From the NCBI GenBank assembly GCA_028554755.1, contig JAPTOF010000005.1:4597501-4661500 (forward strand): DNA of 64,000 nt. The letters run 5' to 3'. The notes beneath the pieces are model-generated. The model was given only the letters and a program-made list of their open reading frames with translations. It ran no database searches and had not been told where the DNA came from. Made by a program: the position numbers and the translations under genes. Positions within the stretch are counted from its first letter, which is position 1; each line of letters begins with the position of its first letter. This DNA comes from Cordia subcordata (taxonomy: Eukaryota; Streptophyta; Magnoliopsida; Boraginales; Cordiaceae). Positions 34,891-47,728 of this stretch are shown one piece after another.

Positions 34891-37800
34891 ATGAAGAGGT
34901 CTCCTTCAAGTTGTTCTAGCTCTTCTTCATCTTCATGCATTGAGTCTAGTGATCCTCCGCCGCAACAGAAGCAGGAGACAGATGATGTCCAGCCTAAAAC
35001 CAAACGCGTTAGAGCCAAGAAAAATCACAAGCAAGAGAATTCTCAGATCAATGCCACCAAAAGAAGCTCCATATACCGAGGCGTAACTAGGTACGTCTGG
35101 ACATACTCTTTAAGGAGGTTAGCATCTTACTCTTCCTCGTATACCCCACCCCCACACTACGGGGTGGGTCTATTAGTCAAGTAAGGCATTCGACATATAT
35201 TTATCGATAGCTAGTTGTAAATGATAAAAGGTGGCAAAAGTGGGTTTTTTTTTCTTCTTTTTTTACATTCGTTTTTTCTTTTCCCTTTTAGATTCTTTGT
35301 GGGTTTATGTTTTTGCAATTTAATTGCATGCATGGCATTAATTTCAATGGAAACAGGCATAGATGGACTGGGAGATATGAAGCACACCTGTGGGACAAGA
35401 GTACATGGAATAGCATTCAGAACAAGAGAGGACGACAAAGTGAATACTATAGCTAAATTACACTTATCTCTCCTTTTTTTTTTTTTTAATAAATATTTTC
35501 TTAATTTTTTTGGGGCTTTGTCAGATACTTATTGAATTTAAAAAATTGAAGTGAAATCAAGGAGATCTACAATCTTAATTTATTATTAATTTTAGACCCT
35601 TTATTAATTATATATATTCTTGAACTTGATTATTTGTAGTGTTTAAGCTTGTTTTTCTGACTATGTTTTATTCTTGGTGATGATCCCTGTCACTGCAACG
35701 TTCACAAAACGCTTATGTCGCTGCTTAAATTAGTTTACTTGGGTAAGCTGCTTTCCTACATCTCACCCTATGATCTTGTGCTCTCTGCTTATTTTTTTAT
35801 GTTTTCGCTTGTTTATGATATCATATTTTTCTGCTTTGTTCGTTTATTTTATTTTGTTTATCTCCAAGGGTAACGACAAGAAATAACATTAACAAACTAG
35901 AACCAATATTTTAATATATGTCTCCATTTTAATTAATTAATTACTTAATTGCAGGGGCGTATGATAGCGAGGAAGCTGCTGCTCGCACCTATGATCTTGC
36001 GGCTCTCAAATACTGGGGGCCCGCTACTACACTGAATTTTCCGGTAACCCAATCGGTTAAATAAAGTCCGATTTGATTTGATTTGATTTGATATCTGTTT
36101 AGGCATGCCGCATGCTTTAAACTTTTATGGATATTAATTCAATTCCTTTGTACGGCCAAGTAAAATTATAATTCTTGGTCTGATTATGATAAAATCGCAG
36201 ATTGAATCATATACGAAAGAGCTTGAGGAAATGCCGAAGCTATCCAAGGAAGAGTATTTAGCGTCATTGCGGCGGAGGAGTAGTGGGTTCTCTAGGGGTG
36301 TGTCTAAGTACCGCGGGGTGGCAAGGTAACAATTTTCTAAAGTCTTTTTCCTTTTTTGGTCACCATAATTTTAAAAGTCGTGTAAAAATATTTGTTTAAC
36401 CAAATGCATATCTTTTCTAGAAACCAATTATGGGCTTAACAAACATTTGGCTTTTCACCAATCGACAACAAATCGACCCGACTATTAGTCTTATTAAATA
36501 AAGATATGAAGAGTGAAACTTCGCTAGAAATAACAATTACTATTTAGACAAATGCATGCCCTTTTTCTCTTGTCCAGCAAAAAAACAAAAGGTTTTTCTT
36601 TTCTGGTCGGTAGCAGAAGTGCAATTCTTTTTCTTTTTCTTTTTCTTTTTACCTTCTCTTTTTCTTTTTCCGTTTTTTGTTTTTTTTTTTTTGGGTCGGT
36701 AGCACAAATTTAAGCTGGTACCCTAATTGGCACAGGCGGGTGTGTGTTACACAACTTTTTGTGCCGTGGGGGGGGGGGTTGGTGGGACCCACGTGTGGGT
36801 CGGTTCATTCTCTTCGCGTGGAGTGTCAATTAGTTGTGTGCTTGGGGAAAATAAATGTGACTTTTAGATGCAAACCTTGGATTTATATGAAACTAACAGT
36901 TCTTTGCATTGATTATGCATTGAATTTAGATGATAAGGCTTAAGGACTTTTAATTTGTTCTCCCCATTTCTGAAAAAACATAAGATACTGAATTTGTTCT
37001 CCCCATTTTTGAAAAAAAACATAAGATTTAACTTGCGTTTTCGGATCTTCCACAGGCATCACCATAATGGTCGATGGGAGGCACGAATTGGACGCGTTTT
37101 GGGAAATAAATATCTCTATCTCGGAACTTATAGTACGTTCTTTCTCTATCCTGTCACTTTCCATTCAATCCCTTATCCATGATTTATGGCCGTCGTTGTA
37201 TTGCTCTTCCCTTATAACATTAGCATCCTCCTCACCATTAGTTGTCATCAAACACACAAAAATTCTATGAACAGTTTCTAAAACGTGTTATTCATGAATG
37301 TTATCTGCTCTTTTATCTGCCATGGAACATGAAATGGACACACAATTTGGTGCTGCCGGTGTTACACATGAGCTTGACCCAATCAACCAATAAAAGAAGA
37401 AGAAGAAGAAGAAAAAAAAAAGAAAAAGAAGATGTTGGTTGCACCAATCTGATTTTTGGGCTACATCAATATATGTTTAAACAAAAGTTAAAAACATTTA
37501 CTTTTTTGTTGCTAATTAACAAAAACATTTACTTACTTGGAAAGATTTAAGGCTTTCATTGGATTAAACAAATGGACTTAAAGCTGACATGGCTAGTGCT
37601 GACTAGGTTGTAATATTTTATACAAATCTTTGTGGATCGTACGAAAAAGTTTGACTTTCTGTTCAATAATATAAAATGTTAAATTTATAATATAATATAA
37701 TATAAAGTGGGTGGCCCTATGTTATGTTATGCTTTTACTAAATAATAGCAATTTCAACAAGCAACATCCCCAGGCAGATCACCTGCCCTTAGATGCAACG

Positions 37801-39649
37801 TTTCCCAACAAGGAAAAGCATCAATTGATAATTGCACAAGTCGAGGTTTTTTTTTTTTTTAATTTTGTTTTCTAAATCTGATCCACGAGTAAGACTAGTT
37901 TTATAAGCTTAAAAATAATTATCTTGAGTGTCAAATTTCACCAACGGTAGATGACTAGCTCGAATTTTCAAAAAGATATTACAGGACAGATTAATGGTGT
38001 CCCAAGGCTTGCCAATTATGGTGCTGTGCATTTTCTGGTACATAGCTTACTTTATTCATGTGGTGAGAGAGATTGATGAGCAGACATGGGCAGTGCAAAA
38101 ATATTTCATACTACATCAGATCTTACTTTTTTACCTCACAACTAAGCTCGTGATACTGTCAGAACCAGGCTGATTTGAATACACTAATATAATAACTATT
38201 TGCTTTCCTATACTAATGCTATGCTAATAGTAATACTGTTCCCCTCTCTTTCTCTCTCACACACACACTACACACACATGTGTGTGTATGTTTTGCATCG
38301 CAGATTCATACAAGTCAAATAACTCTTGAGTGAAAACTGCAAGAAATCCCTGGCAGTTGTTAATTTGACTTTTTTTTTTGGTCGATTTGACTTGGACCCT
38401 TCAAGTTGCTGCCATCAAATTAGACTCACATGCATTCCGCATACACTCAATTTCATGTTTAATGCTATTTCATGTTTTATTTTGCTTTAGTCGCTTATTT
38501 GATGAAGATGTGAGCTGATCACTTTCTCAATTTTTTTTTTTTTTTGTTCTTTTTATCATCACCACTCGAGGGTAACTTTGATTTAGTTAAGTTCGAGATT
38601 GTTTAACAATGAAAAAGACATAACATGTATTGATGCCCGCACGATGCTGCGAGACTCAATATAAGTGTGGTTTATAAAGTTAGTGTATAGGTTTAAGTGA
38701 TAATTCGGGTTAACTAATTTTGGCCCATGAATTCGAGATCCCAGACAATTGTTATTTCACTTAAACATTAGTCTCACTTGTAAGTTCGAAATTCTAACAG
38801 AAACACATCAGTCAAAAAAGAAAAAATAGCTCGCAGCAAAAGTAAATAGCATAAATGATTACTTTGCAGATTCAAGTGTGTTCTATGTAATTTGCGTGTT
38901 AGACGTAATTTAGCTGATGTTATATTGCATTTTTTGCTTGCTACTTCTCTTTTTAAATAATTTAAGGCACCCAAGAGGAAGCAGCTGCAGCATATGATAT
39001 GGCAGCAATTGAATATAGAGGTCCAAATGCAGTTACCAACTTTGACATTAGCAACTACATTAACATATTGAAGAAACCAAAACCAGCAACTCAAATAAAA
39101 CAGGAAACACCAGAGAAGTCCATCAAAGAACAACCAAATGAGCTGCTGTCGAAACAAGAAATAAGACAGGAGGCCACTGAAGAAAAACCACATGAGATGA
39201 TCAAACAGGAGTCACCAGAGGAATTCACGGAAGCGAAGCCTCATCAACTAGAAGAAAAGCCACTGGGGCAAACAAAGATCCTAGACATAGAGTTCGGACA
39301 CTCGATTGAACCACAAACAATGGTGGTCATGGACCCTGACGACCAACACGAGCACCCTTGGGATTTGTGCTTGGATATTGGGTTTAACTCGCTTCACATC
39401 CCTCTCGACGAAAGACATGCAGAATTACCAGACTTGTTGAATGACATAGACTTTGAGGATGATATTGATCTCATCTTCGACGGTGCAGCCTATGAGATCG
39501 ATCTCAACCAGGACGCAATGTCGGGCAATACAGGTTGTGGTCTCAAGGTGGATGCCTTTGTAGCCAAGGAAGAGAAAGGACTAGACGCAACAGCTTCTCC
39601 TTCATTATCACCATTGTCAACCACAACATCAGTTTCTGGTGAATCCTAA
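34891..39649 (+). CDS. WRI1: WRINKLED1-type AP2/ERF transcription factor
   Basis: Seven exons (34891-35090, 35357-35439, 35734-35742, 35955-36043, 36201-36325, 37056-37132, 38967-39649) join in frame to 421 aa; all introns are GT-AG. Arabidopsis WRI1, from memory, is about 430 aa with the same exon plan. Residues 1-60 are serine-rich then basic (TKRVRAKK, nuclear signal). The first AP2 domain spans 61-127 ([15 protein letters not shown]), the second 163-229 ([15 protein letters not shown]), joined by the conserved [17 protein letters not shown] linker. The C-terminus is acidic ([16 protein letters not shown]), as in WRI1 activation domains. WRI1 is nuclear and activates late glycolysis and plastid fatty-acid synthesis genes in seeds and other oil-storing tissue. 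It converges on the gene at 40908-45377. The relatives WRI3 and WRI4 share the domains and micro-exon; the acidic C-terminus favours WRI1. Confidence 0.88.
35734..35742 (+). other. 9-nt micro-exon of the WRI1-like gene
   Basis: TTTACTTGG is flanked by AG (35732-35733) and GTAAGC. Exon 2 ends CAAA at 35439, before GTGAAT, and exon 4 begins GGGCG at 35955. Joining them gives residues 95-98 as I-Y-L-G inside the first AP2 domain. WRI1 proteins carry V-Y-L here from the same 9-nt exon. The valine becomes isoleucine because exon 2 ends in A rather than G. Confidence 0.85.
36590..36790. repeat. Pyrimidine tract and G-run in a WRI1 intron
   Basis: Repeated TTTTTC units (about 36597-36690) are followed by a run of ten or more G at 36767-36778. 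Both lie in the intron 36326-37055, away from the splice sites. Confidence 0.7.
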
Positions 39650-40907
39650 TGAGCTCTGGATGTTTTGCCATGTTCAGACTTTTGGTTAGTTTTTATTTCC
39701 ATGCCAATTTGGTGTTGGTGCTTGTTGTAGTTAGTGTAGGAAAGAACCAGAACTGTCTTTCAGTTTTCCCATTTCCTAGCTTTATTTTACATACAGAAAA
39801 CAAGCTGAGGTTTTGTTTCTTGTCCCTTTTTCAGTGTTGTTGAGCTAGATAAGACTTTAGTTGTCCATGTTTATGAGCAATCAAGGATTAGGCCTGACCA
39901 ACCTTCAGTCAAGGATCACTCTTCTTTTCCTGCTTCATACATTTGAGACTCTTTTCTGCCCCACTATGACAAAATTCTCTCTCATATGACAAAAATCTCT
40001 CTCATTTTTCTTTGTTGCTTTTCAGTAGAAACGAGAGGTGTTATCATATTTATATAATCAATAAGAAGATAACTGTTATGCTCCACCTGGATTAGAACAA
40101 GATATCTGTTATTTTCCACATAAATTAAGAATAGTTTAAGTGATTGAGATTATTTCTTCAGAAGTGACGACCCAGGTTCAAATTCCGTGAGAGAAGGAGG
40201 ATGGGTTGGAAGTGGGGAGTTTAGAAGAGGAAAAGGAAAGGAGGAACCGTGGAAGAGAAGTACTTAGAATTCTGTAAGTTCTCATGAAAGAGTTTGTCAC
40301 ACTTGCCTACATTTGTAATGTTTTCACTTTGATAAAAGATTTGTGTTTGCTTTATAAAAACTTGAATTTCTCTAATATTTGCTTATACGAGCTTAACTAT
40401 CATGAACGTGCTAATTAGACTTAATGCGTCAAATACCAGCAATCTAATAATAGTCGGACTTTAATCGTTATAATTTCTTATAAAAGATGAAGAAAAGATC
40501 ATGTAATGTCCTTTCTTCTCTATTATTCCGTTGGTAATTTCAGTACTTAGGCTAAAAAGGGATATCATGTTAAGAAACAACATATGGGATTATGAGTACA
40601 TACCTTATGCAGAAAGTCAGATTGACACTTGACTACTCCAGAATAGGCAAAATCTCTTTGCGTTTTAGATTCAAAAGCTGTAGCAAATGTTACAAACATC
40701 ATAAAAGGATGATGAAAACAAGCTGTTAATTGCAATTAACAAGGACAAGTGCCACAAAAGGGTGAACCTCATACGCATAATCGCTTACAAATAAAATTGG
40801 AGAAAGCATGTCATACCTGTAAGAGGAAAGAAAACAACAATTCACAAATTCTTTGCACCAAAATGAGAACTATTGCGCATGACAACTTGAGAAACTTCAC
40901 AGGACAC
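39650..40907. other. Convergent intergenic gap
   Basis: Shared 3' space of the WRI1-like gene and the minus-strand gene. It holds their 3' untranslated regions. No further gene or repeat is recognisable. Confidence 0.6.
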
Positions 40908-43900
40908 TCAAATTGAAGGAGAAAATAAAATTGCAAGACCTCCACCACAGAGATGCAAGCTGCCCGACTCAATCCGGTTCCTAAACAGCAACTTGTCAAA
41001 CAAGAAGCTCTCTAAGAAGCCATGTGACTTGTACTCATCTGCATCATAACTTGACCTTCCATTGTCAGCATTTATCTCATCTCTATTGACATCTCTATTG
41101 CAATGCTTAACATAGCTTTTAATATCGTTACGAGGTCCATTAATTTCTGATAGAGTGTCAGCAGCTGAAAACAGAAATTGATGACTCCTCTCTGTTTGAC
41201 CGACTTCATCTATTGAAGGCTCACCACTGCTGCTGCTGGCTGTCAATCCAGAGTCCTCCGGCCCATGCATGAGTATATCACAGCCATTCGATATCTGTAA
41301 TCAAGAAAGCTTAACTTATATCAGATAAAAGTCATATTTACTATAGCAACATAATTCTTAGCAAACAGACTTCTTATTCCACCAATTTTTGTTTGCCTCC
41401 TTCCTTTATGTCAGTAATACAATCACTTTATTGACATAGTTGAAACAAGTGCTCTCTTGTCGCCCCCAATCCAAAACCTCCGTTCATGGACCATCTTCCT
41501 TCTTTGGTAAAGGTATCTTATTCTAGTATTTTCTTGGACTTTAACTACGAAAGAGAATTTGAAAAAGAATCGGGTATGAATACCACCTCCCTGGGCTAGA
41601 AGTAGCTTAATGTAATGTAGCCATTTTTCAAATAAAATGCATTTCAGTGTAATAACAAAATGAAACATTTGTATGTGTCAAGAGTTCAAGATCTAGACAA
41701 GAATATATGAGTTGCATTCCGAATTCTTTCATTTTCGTTTTCCTTATCCTATATATAATGGTGGTATTAAACCCTTAACGCTCCCCCTACCACTCAGCAC
41801 ATTAATAATATTAGCTCCATTGTAAAGATATAAGTGCATATATCAGAGATTGGTCTGGAAACAAACCTGCGTGTGGTTGCTTTCTTGGCCATGTGTGGCT
41901 AAGATGCTCGAGTTTACTTGCTGGAAACATCCAGGACCACCTACCAAATTGGTAGTTCCAACTGAACTGTGAAATGGATCTTCTGGTGCTGAGAAGTCTG
42001 AACTTTCAAAAGTTGATATTGACACACATTCATCAAAATATGCCATTGCTTCTTCAGTAAGACGTTTCGACATGCTTTTCCTTTCACTGCTTGTCTGCAA
42101 ATATTTGGTATTGAAGTCACAACTGAGACCAAATGTAAGACCATATTAAAAGAAAAAGGAAAAAGAAAAAGAAAGAAAGAAAATCAGAACAACCATACCA
42201 TAAATCTCTGTATATGAAATGGGAGAAAGACATGATAAGCACCTCAAACTACTAAATCAGACGTTCATTCAATCATCAAGAATATAAAATAAGTATGATC
42301 CTTAAGCAAAATACTTCAGCCACAAAGGAAAAGAAAACAGGAAAATGGATAGAAGTGTAAAGAATCGTAAAAGGAAAAAAGAACAAAGCTGCTAGAAAGA
42401 ATGCAATCAAAATCTGATCTGACGCGAGGTTGAAGTTTTTTCTCAATCTTAATCATGAATCCTTGTCCAATTAAATCGAGACCACCACCACCCCACCCCC
42501 ACCCCAAAAAGCCAAATAAATAAAAAGTAAAAAAAAAAAGGGACAGAAACTTTAAATAAAAAAAAAAAGAAAGAAAAGTGAAAAGAAAATATAAGAAGGA
42601 AAAGGAAAAACTTCAGTAACCAGAAGGAAACCACTACAGAATCCAACAACATGCAGAGGGTAACAGGATTTTCTTCTTTTCCTTTTTCAGACAGGTGTGG
42701 GGAGGGGTGACAATCATCCAAATCCTTATTTGCCAGCAACACTTTTAAGTATCAGGTGTTTCAATCCTACTGCTTAAACTAAAGTAGGCAATATTCCCCT
42801 CTAACAACCATAAGACATATAGCTCAGTGAACCAATACTTGCATCAAAATCATCAAGGGCTATGCAACAGAAAAATGCTTTGTTGTTCGAAGCAGACATG
42901 CAACATTAGATTAATAACAGGAAAATGTCCAATCTCAAGAGTTCACACAACTTGAGGACACTGTAATATCATAAGAGTTCACTAAAATTCGAGCCAGTCC
43001 ATATATATATGCTGCAGAACTCATCTATAAAATTAATCTTAACGAGAAAAGATCAGCTAAAAGAAAATATAGCCTACTCTTCTTTGTACAAGATCTTTGA
43101 AATATTAAATATCTTAAGGACACTATAATATCTTAACAGTTCACTACAACTCCAGCAAATCAATATATATTCTGCGAAACTTATCCATAAAATTAATACT
43201 TATGAGAAAAAGATCAGCCAAAAGCAAATATAGCCTACTCTTCTTCGTAAACAAGATCTTTGAGAATTTGAAGTCTTTGGTTCAGGGACTATCTCCTTAA
43301 GTATTCTACTCAACTCCTGTCCACGGTGCTCCTCAACTGCCAAATCTTCTCGAAGTTTTCTTGCCCGTTCTTCTGACTGCACAAGTGATCACGTGATAAG
43401 TGAATTTTGTCCAACAACAGGCTCAGAGAGAAGAGAGAGAGAGAGGGAGAGGGTGAGAGAGACAGGGGGAAGAGGGGGAGGGGATGCTGGGGGAGAGAGA
43501 GATGGAAGAGGGGGGGAGGGGGTTGAGAGAGCATAATCCTAGCATGGGGTTAGGAGGTTTTATGCAGCGAGTTGTTGGGAGAGAATAAAAGAGACCTAAA
43601 CATACAAAGAACAGGTGCTGCGGAATTGTTCTAGAAGGATTACTATAGTATTAGACATTACTCATGATATGAACTTAGATGCAAAGTAGAAGATCATACT
43701 AAATAGATGATAATTCTAGCCCAAGTTGTCATTACAGTGATGATACAGTTCCTTGTTGTTGTTACTAAACTCAGGGAGAAAGAAACTTACCTCCTCAAGT
43801 TTTCTTGTATACTCCTTTCTAATATCCAATACTAATTCAACAGCCCCAGGATTGACCAAGTCTGAATGAATCTCAGTGACATTTGTGGTTGAACTAGAAA

Positions 43901-45377
43901 CATTATTTCTCCGGATAGCCTGAAAATCAGAAGCCAAACTTTTATTTTATTTTCTGCAATACTTAGAAATTAAATAAAGAATCTGTAGGAAGAACTTGTC
44001 CCGATATTAAGAGAAGGAAATTCTCGCATAGATTTGAAACATATATAAGAACTTATGAAGTCAGAGATTCTGAATTTAATAGTATGTCGACAAGAAATTG
44101 ACCATCAGAGACACCTACATTATTCGGACTACAGTTAGAAGAAAACAGAAGTGTTACAATTCATAACCCCAAGGAACTTACATTTTCAAGATCATGCTGG
44201 ATGTCAGAAAAAGCACGCCGCACTTCAGACCGAACAGTTTCATATATTCCACCAGCAGCAGGATCACTTCTCCAATGAGCACCATGAACTGACTGTAATG
44301 TAGGAGAAACCAGAATAATAGCAAAACCATTAAACATTACTATCGATCCAAACAACAACATTGTTTACTTAGTCCTCCCAATTCATCTACTCTAAAAACA
44401 CAATCGAACACTATAATCATTTCAAAAAGATAAACTCAGAATCAAAAGCAAATCTAAAAGTTTCCACCTTCATTTGTTCATGAACAGCAGCTTTCTCTTC
44501 AGCTTCAGACATGGAACCATTTGAAATTCCATCCTCCCAATTCGCAAATTGCACGCCATACTGTAAGCAGAGACACATCTCAGAAAATCCACATCCGTAC
44601 AGTTGAATCTCGAAGTTTACAACTTAATCCTAATTTTTGCAATAAATAACCATTTCAATCTTACAGCAGAATCATCTTCCGAGCAGTCAGCAACATGACC
44701 CCGGCTTGTAGCTGTCCAGGAACTTTTGGCTCGACCACGCGCATCACCAGCATTTCTAGTTAAACTAGACATTCTCCCACTGGTAGCAAGTTGTTTGGAC
44801 CCGCTTTGCCTTCGAGAATTTGACAATTTAAGGATTTCTTCTTCTTCACTCTGCATTGGAAACAACCACGCATTCATTAGACATCCCAATATACAAAAAC
44901 ACTCCACATACGAAATCATCAACTTCAACCCCTTATCAAATATACTTAAACCCCAATTGTTCAACATCAATATGAGAAAGAATACGTTTATTGAAAAGAA
45001 ACCTGATAGGATCCATAACGGCCTCTGGAAACGCTGCGTCCGATGCCAGCTTTAGGCGCCAAATTTCGGGTGACGGATCGGCCTCTGCGGTCACTCGGGG
45101 CACTGTTGGGTTGAGTATTATGTAGGGTGTCAGCAGCCGGCGCAGGCGCCGCCGCCTGCGGAGGAGAAGAGCTAGAGAAAAGAGGGTTGTCGCGTCTGTT
45201 GGAGAACTCGGCGGGGATGCTATCAAGTGCGGTTCTGGAGATGGCGCTCACGCTTCGCGAACGTCTTAGGATTCTACTATTACTACCATTATTTTTGTTG
45301 CTATGAGTGGAATTGGAATTTGATGAGGAAACTGTTGTTCCTCTCTTGGTGCTTGACTTGAATGCGGCCGTCGCCAT
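40908..45377 (-). CDS. Plant protein of unknown function, 548 aa
   Basis: Eight minus-strand exons join in frame: 45003-45377, 44665-44850, 44468-44560, 44182-44292, 43791-43919, 43239-43376, 41867-42094, 40908-41294, with GT-AG introns and stop TGA at 40908. I chose the ATG at 45377 (MATAAFKSSTKRG). Residues 1-125 are basic and serine/arginine-rich, with repeated R-S patches (RILRRSRSVSAISR and RGRSVTRN). Residues 188-340 are mostly charged and probably helical (EAEEKAAVHEQ, IRKEYTRKLEE, SEERARKLREDL), compatible with a coiled coil. The C-terminal 200 residues are polar and end LCGGGLAILFSPSI. No signal peptide or membrane segment is visible. I recall similar uncharacterised plant proteins but cannot name the family, so no function is given. 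Splice sites and codon frame look intact. Confidence 0.85.
42960..43270. repeat. Diverged ~161-bp tandem duplication across an exon end
   Basis: About 42960-43108 and 43122-43270 align: both hold GTTCACTA, ATATAT, CATAAAATTAAT-like, AAAGATCAGC and AGCCTACTCTTCTT followed by ACAAGATCTTTGA. The second copy contains the last bases of exon 6 and its donor site (43237-43238); the first copy, in the next intron, therefore carries a second donor-like GTAGGC near 43074 on the minus strand. Confidence 0.8.
43430..43532. repeat. Polypurine tract in intron 5 of the 548-aa gene
   Basis: About 100 bases of almost pure A/G on the plus strand, with runs such as GGGGGGAGGGGG. In the transcript of the minus-strand gene it is a polypyrimidine tract, roughly 50 bases upstream of the exon 6 acceptor (43377-43378). 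Confidence 0.85.
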
Positions 45378-47728
45378 TTTCACTGTCCGTTGTTTTCGTG
45401 GATTTTCATGTCACCGGCGACGGAGCGACATCGGAAATGGAGACAGAGTAAAACAAATGGGTCATTTCTCGGTGTCTTTCCTTTTTTGTCTTTCCTTTTC
45501 CTTCGAGAGTGAGTTCGTTCTTTTGTCTTACATTCTTCTCTTTTTATTTTCCTTTCCTCGTTTTGGTAGAAAACGAATCTAACCCCGGGGCCTTCTTAGA
45601 TTTTTTCTTTTCTTTTTTTCTTTTTTCCCATGGAAACAACTTGCTTTAGATAATACGTCATAATCTTTTTATTCCATTACAAGTTTCGTGATTATGTTAG
45701 TAACAAAATATAATTATGACGCCATATTACACGCCAACGACATATGTAGGCAAAGTTTGCTTAGGGTGGCGTTATACGTATCAGCAAAAATTGATGACTC
45801 AACATAAATAAATATGTGACGTGGCATATGTGGGTTCAAAGTATCGAAGTCCAAGCTCTCAATGAGTCCGAAGTAAGCATATGAAGTTTGACGTCGTTGA
45901 TGGACTCCAAGGAAATATTCGAAGGGCCTTAGACAGGCTTCAAAAGGCCCCATTTAATATAATTGGAAGAAGTTTTAACGATTATCAAACCTTAGTAAGT
46001 GGTTGTCCAAAGATGTTAATGGCATGTACAGTTATTAGCAGTTATAACTTATAAGATTGTAGTTACTATACAAGAAGAGAAAGAACACCGAAAAGGGATT
46101 TAATAATTGTACGGCTCATTAGTTCCTTTACTTAAATTTTTAGCCTAGCCTAGCCTAGTGTAGTTTAACTTAGTAGTAACTTAGCTCAGTAGTAGCATAA
46201 CTTATGGTAAACCGTAGCCTACATTTCCCGTGCATTTTTTAGTGTAAAATTTAATTCTTCAGGAGTAATTTACAATTAGCTTATACTCTAGCATAATAAA
46301 GTAGTTGTAATTGATCTAGGATTCATGTATGATAGAGATTTTAATGGTAATAACACTACTTGTTTCTTTATAAATATGTTTGTTTGCGATTATTTATTCA
46401 CAACTCTCCCAATCTATTCGTCTAAGAAAGTAGAACACAAGGTTCTGAGTACACTTCTCAACTTCTCATAGGGACTGAGACCTTTTAAGCCCCATCCTTA
46501 GCGACTCGAGGCCTTCATTAACAAGGTTAGGGCCCAAAGTAGAGGTCTAGTTAAGGTAACTTCACAAGGATTAGCCCAAACGAGGAGATACCTCATTGGA
46601 TTTATTTCTAACACGTAAACAAATACTTTTCTATTGCGTTTCGCATGGTTTTATTTATTTTTATTAATAGATACCTTATTTAGTTATAAAAAATTGTTGT
46701 TGCCTAGAAAAATAGTTGGTGATATGTGTGATTGAAATTGTTATTTAAGATTATATTTGTTTACTTATTTATTCATTTGAAAATTTTATTTATTTTAATT
46801 TTTAATATTTTTTTATTTTTAATTTCTAACTTCTAATTTTAATTTTAATTTTCATATTCTCATATTTGAATTCCTTATGTTTTCAATTCTTCATTTCTTT
46901 AATTCCTTAATTCTATGAATTTTCATTTTAAATGTTTTAATTTTTAAAATTTTTAAATTTCTTTTTTTTAGTTTTTGGTTCTTAAACTTTTTATTTTTTT
47001 AGTTTTTAGAATTTTATTTTTATTTTTTTCTATTTTTCAAAGCTTCATGTTTCTTTTTTCTTTTTAATTTTCTAAATTTTAACTTTTAATTTTAATTTTT
47101 AAATTTTTAATTTTTAAATGTTTAATTCTTTAATTTATTATTTTATTATATTTTTATTTTAAATATTTTTTATTTTAATATTTCTTAATTTTTAAAATTT
47201 TTAATTTTTATTCTTCATTTTTAAATTTTTGATTTGTGATTTTTTAATTTGTTAATTTTTATTTTTTAAGATTTTAAATTTTTTTAATTTTATTTTTTTA
47301 TTACTACATGTCATATAAGTGCTAATGTAGCACTTAAAATGCTTAAGAAAAGAAGAAGATGCAAATGCTTGTGTGGCACTTTAGAATTTTAAGAAACTTA
47401 TATGGCACTTTAGAATAGTTTAAAGAAGAAGAAGTTTAATATATATAAAGATTTGTCATAGGTGTAGCTCATTTGAATTTAATCAAATTGTTATCCAATT
47501 ACTTTTACTTAATTTTTAGTACATTAATTTTGAGTTTTATTTTGATATAAATAGATATGATATACATGATAGATTAAGCCAAATCAGAGCTCTCGAGGTA
47601 GAACTACAAGATAAAAAACCAAAGGTTGATATGGAATCAAGAAGATACTAGTATGATGCCTACTAAAATCATTTTAAGGCTCAAGTTGATGAAGTGTAAA
47701 GAGGACATGTTCAAATTGATTGGAAAAA
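45378..47728. other. Upstream region of the 548-aa gene, then A/T-rich DNA
   Basis: 45378-45600 is pyrimidine-rich on the plus strand and probably holds the leader of the minus-strand gene. Around 45970-46620 the sequence looks like an old LTR (ends in TTTCTAACA), but no partner was found. 46760-47310 is a low-complexity T/A tract built from TTTTTAATTTTTAAA-like units. No gene. Confidence 0.5.

Noticed and set aside
34655..35018. Minus-strand open frames opposite the WRI1 start
   Set aside because: Low-complexity shadows of the GA/CT-rich leader and serine codons of exon 1.
34801..35184. An upstream start for the WRI1-like protein at 34801
   Set aside because: The open frame begins without a true ATG there and precedes the GA-rich leader; the ATG at 34891 gives the usual WRI1 start [10 protein letters not shown].
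45381..45383. A start codon at 45383 for the 548-aa protein
   Set aside because: The codon is GTG on the minus strand; the first ATG in frame is at 45377.
45970..46620. An LTR or solo LTR
   Set aside because: Content and the ending TTTCTAACA look LTR-like, but no partner, primer site or target duplication was found.
46760..47310. A matrix-attachment or origin-like A/T tract
   Set aside because: Only low-complexity T/A composition is visible; nothing specific supports a function.
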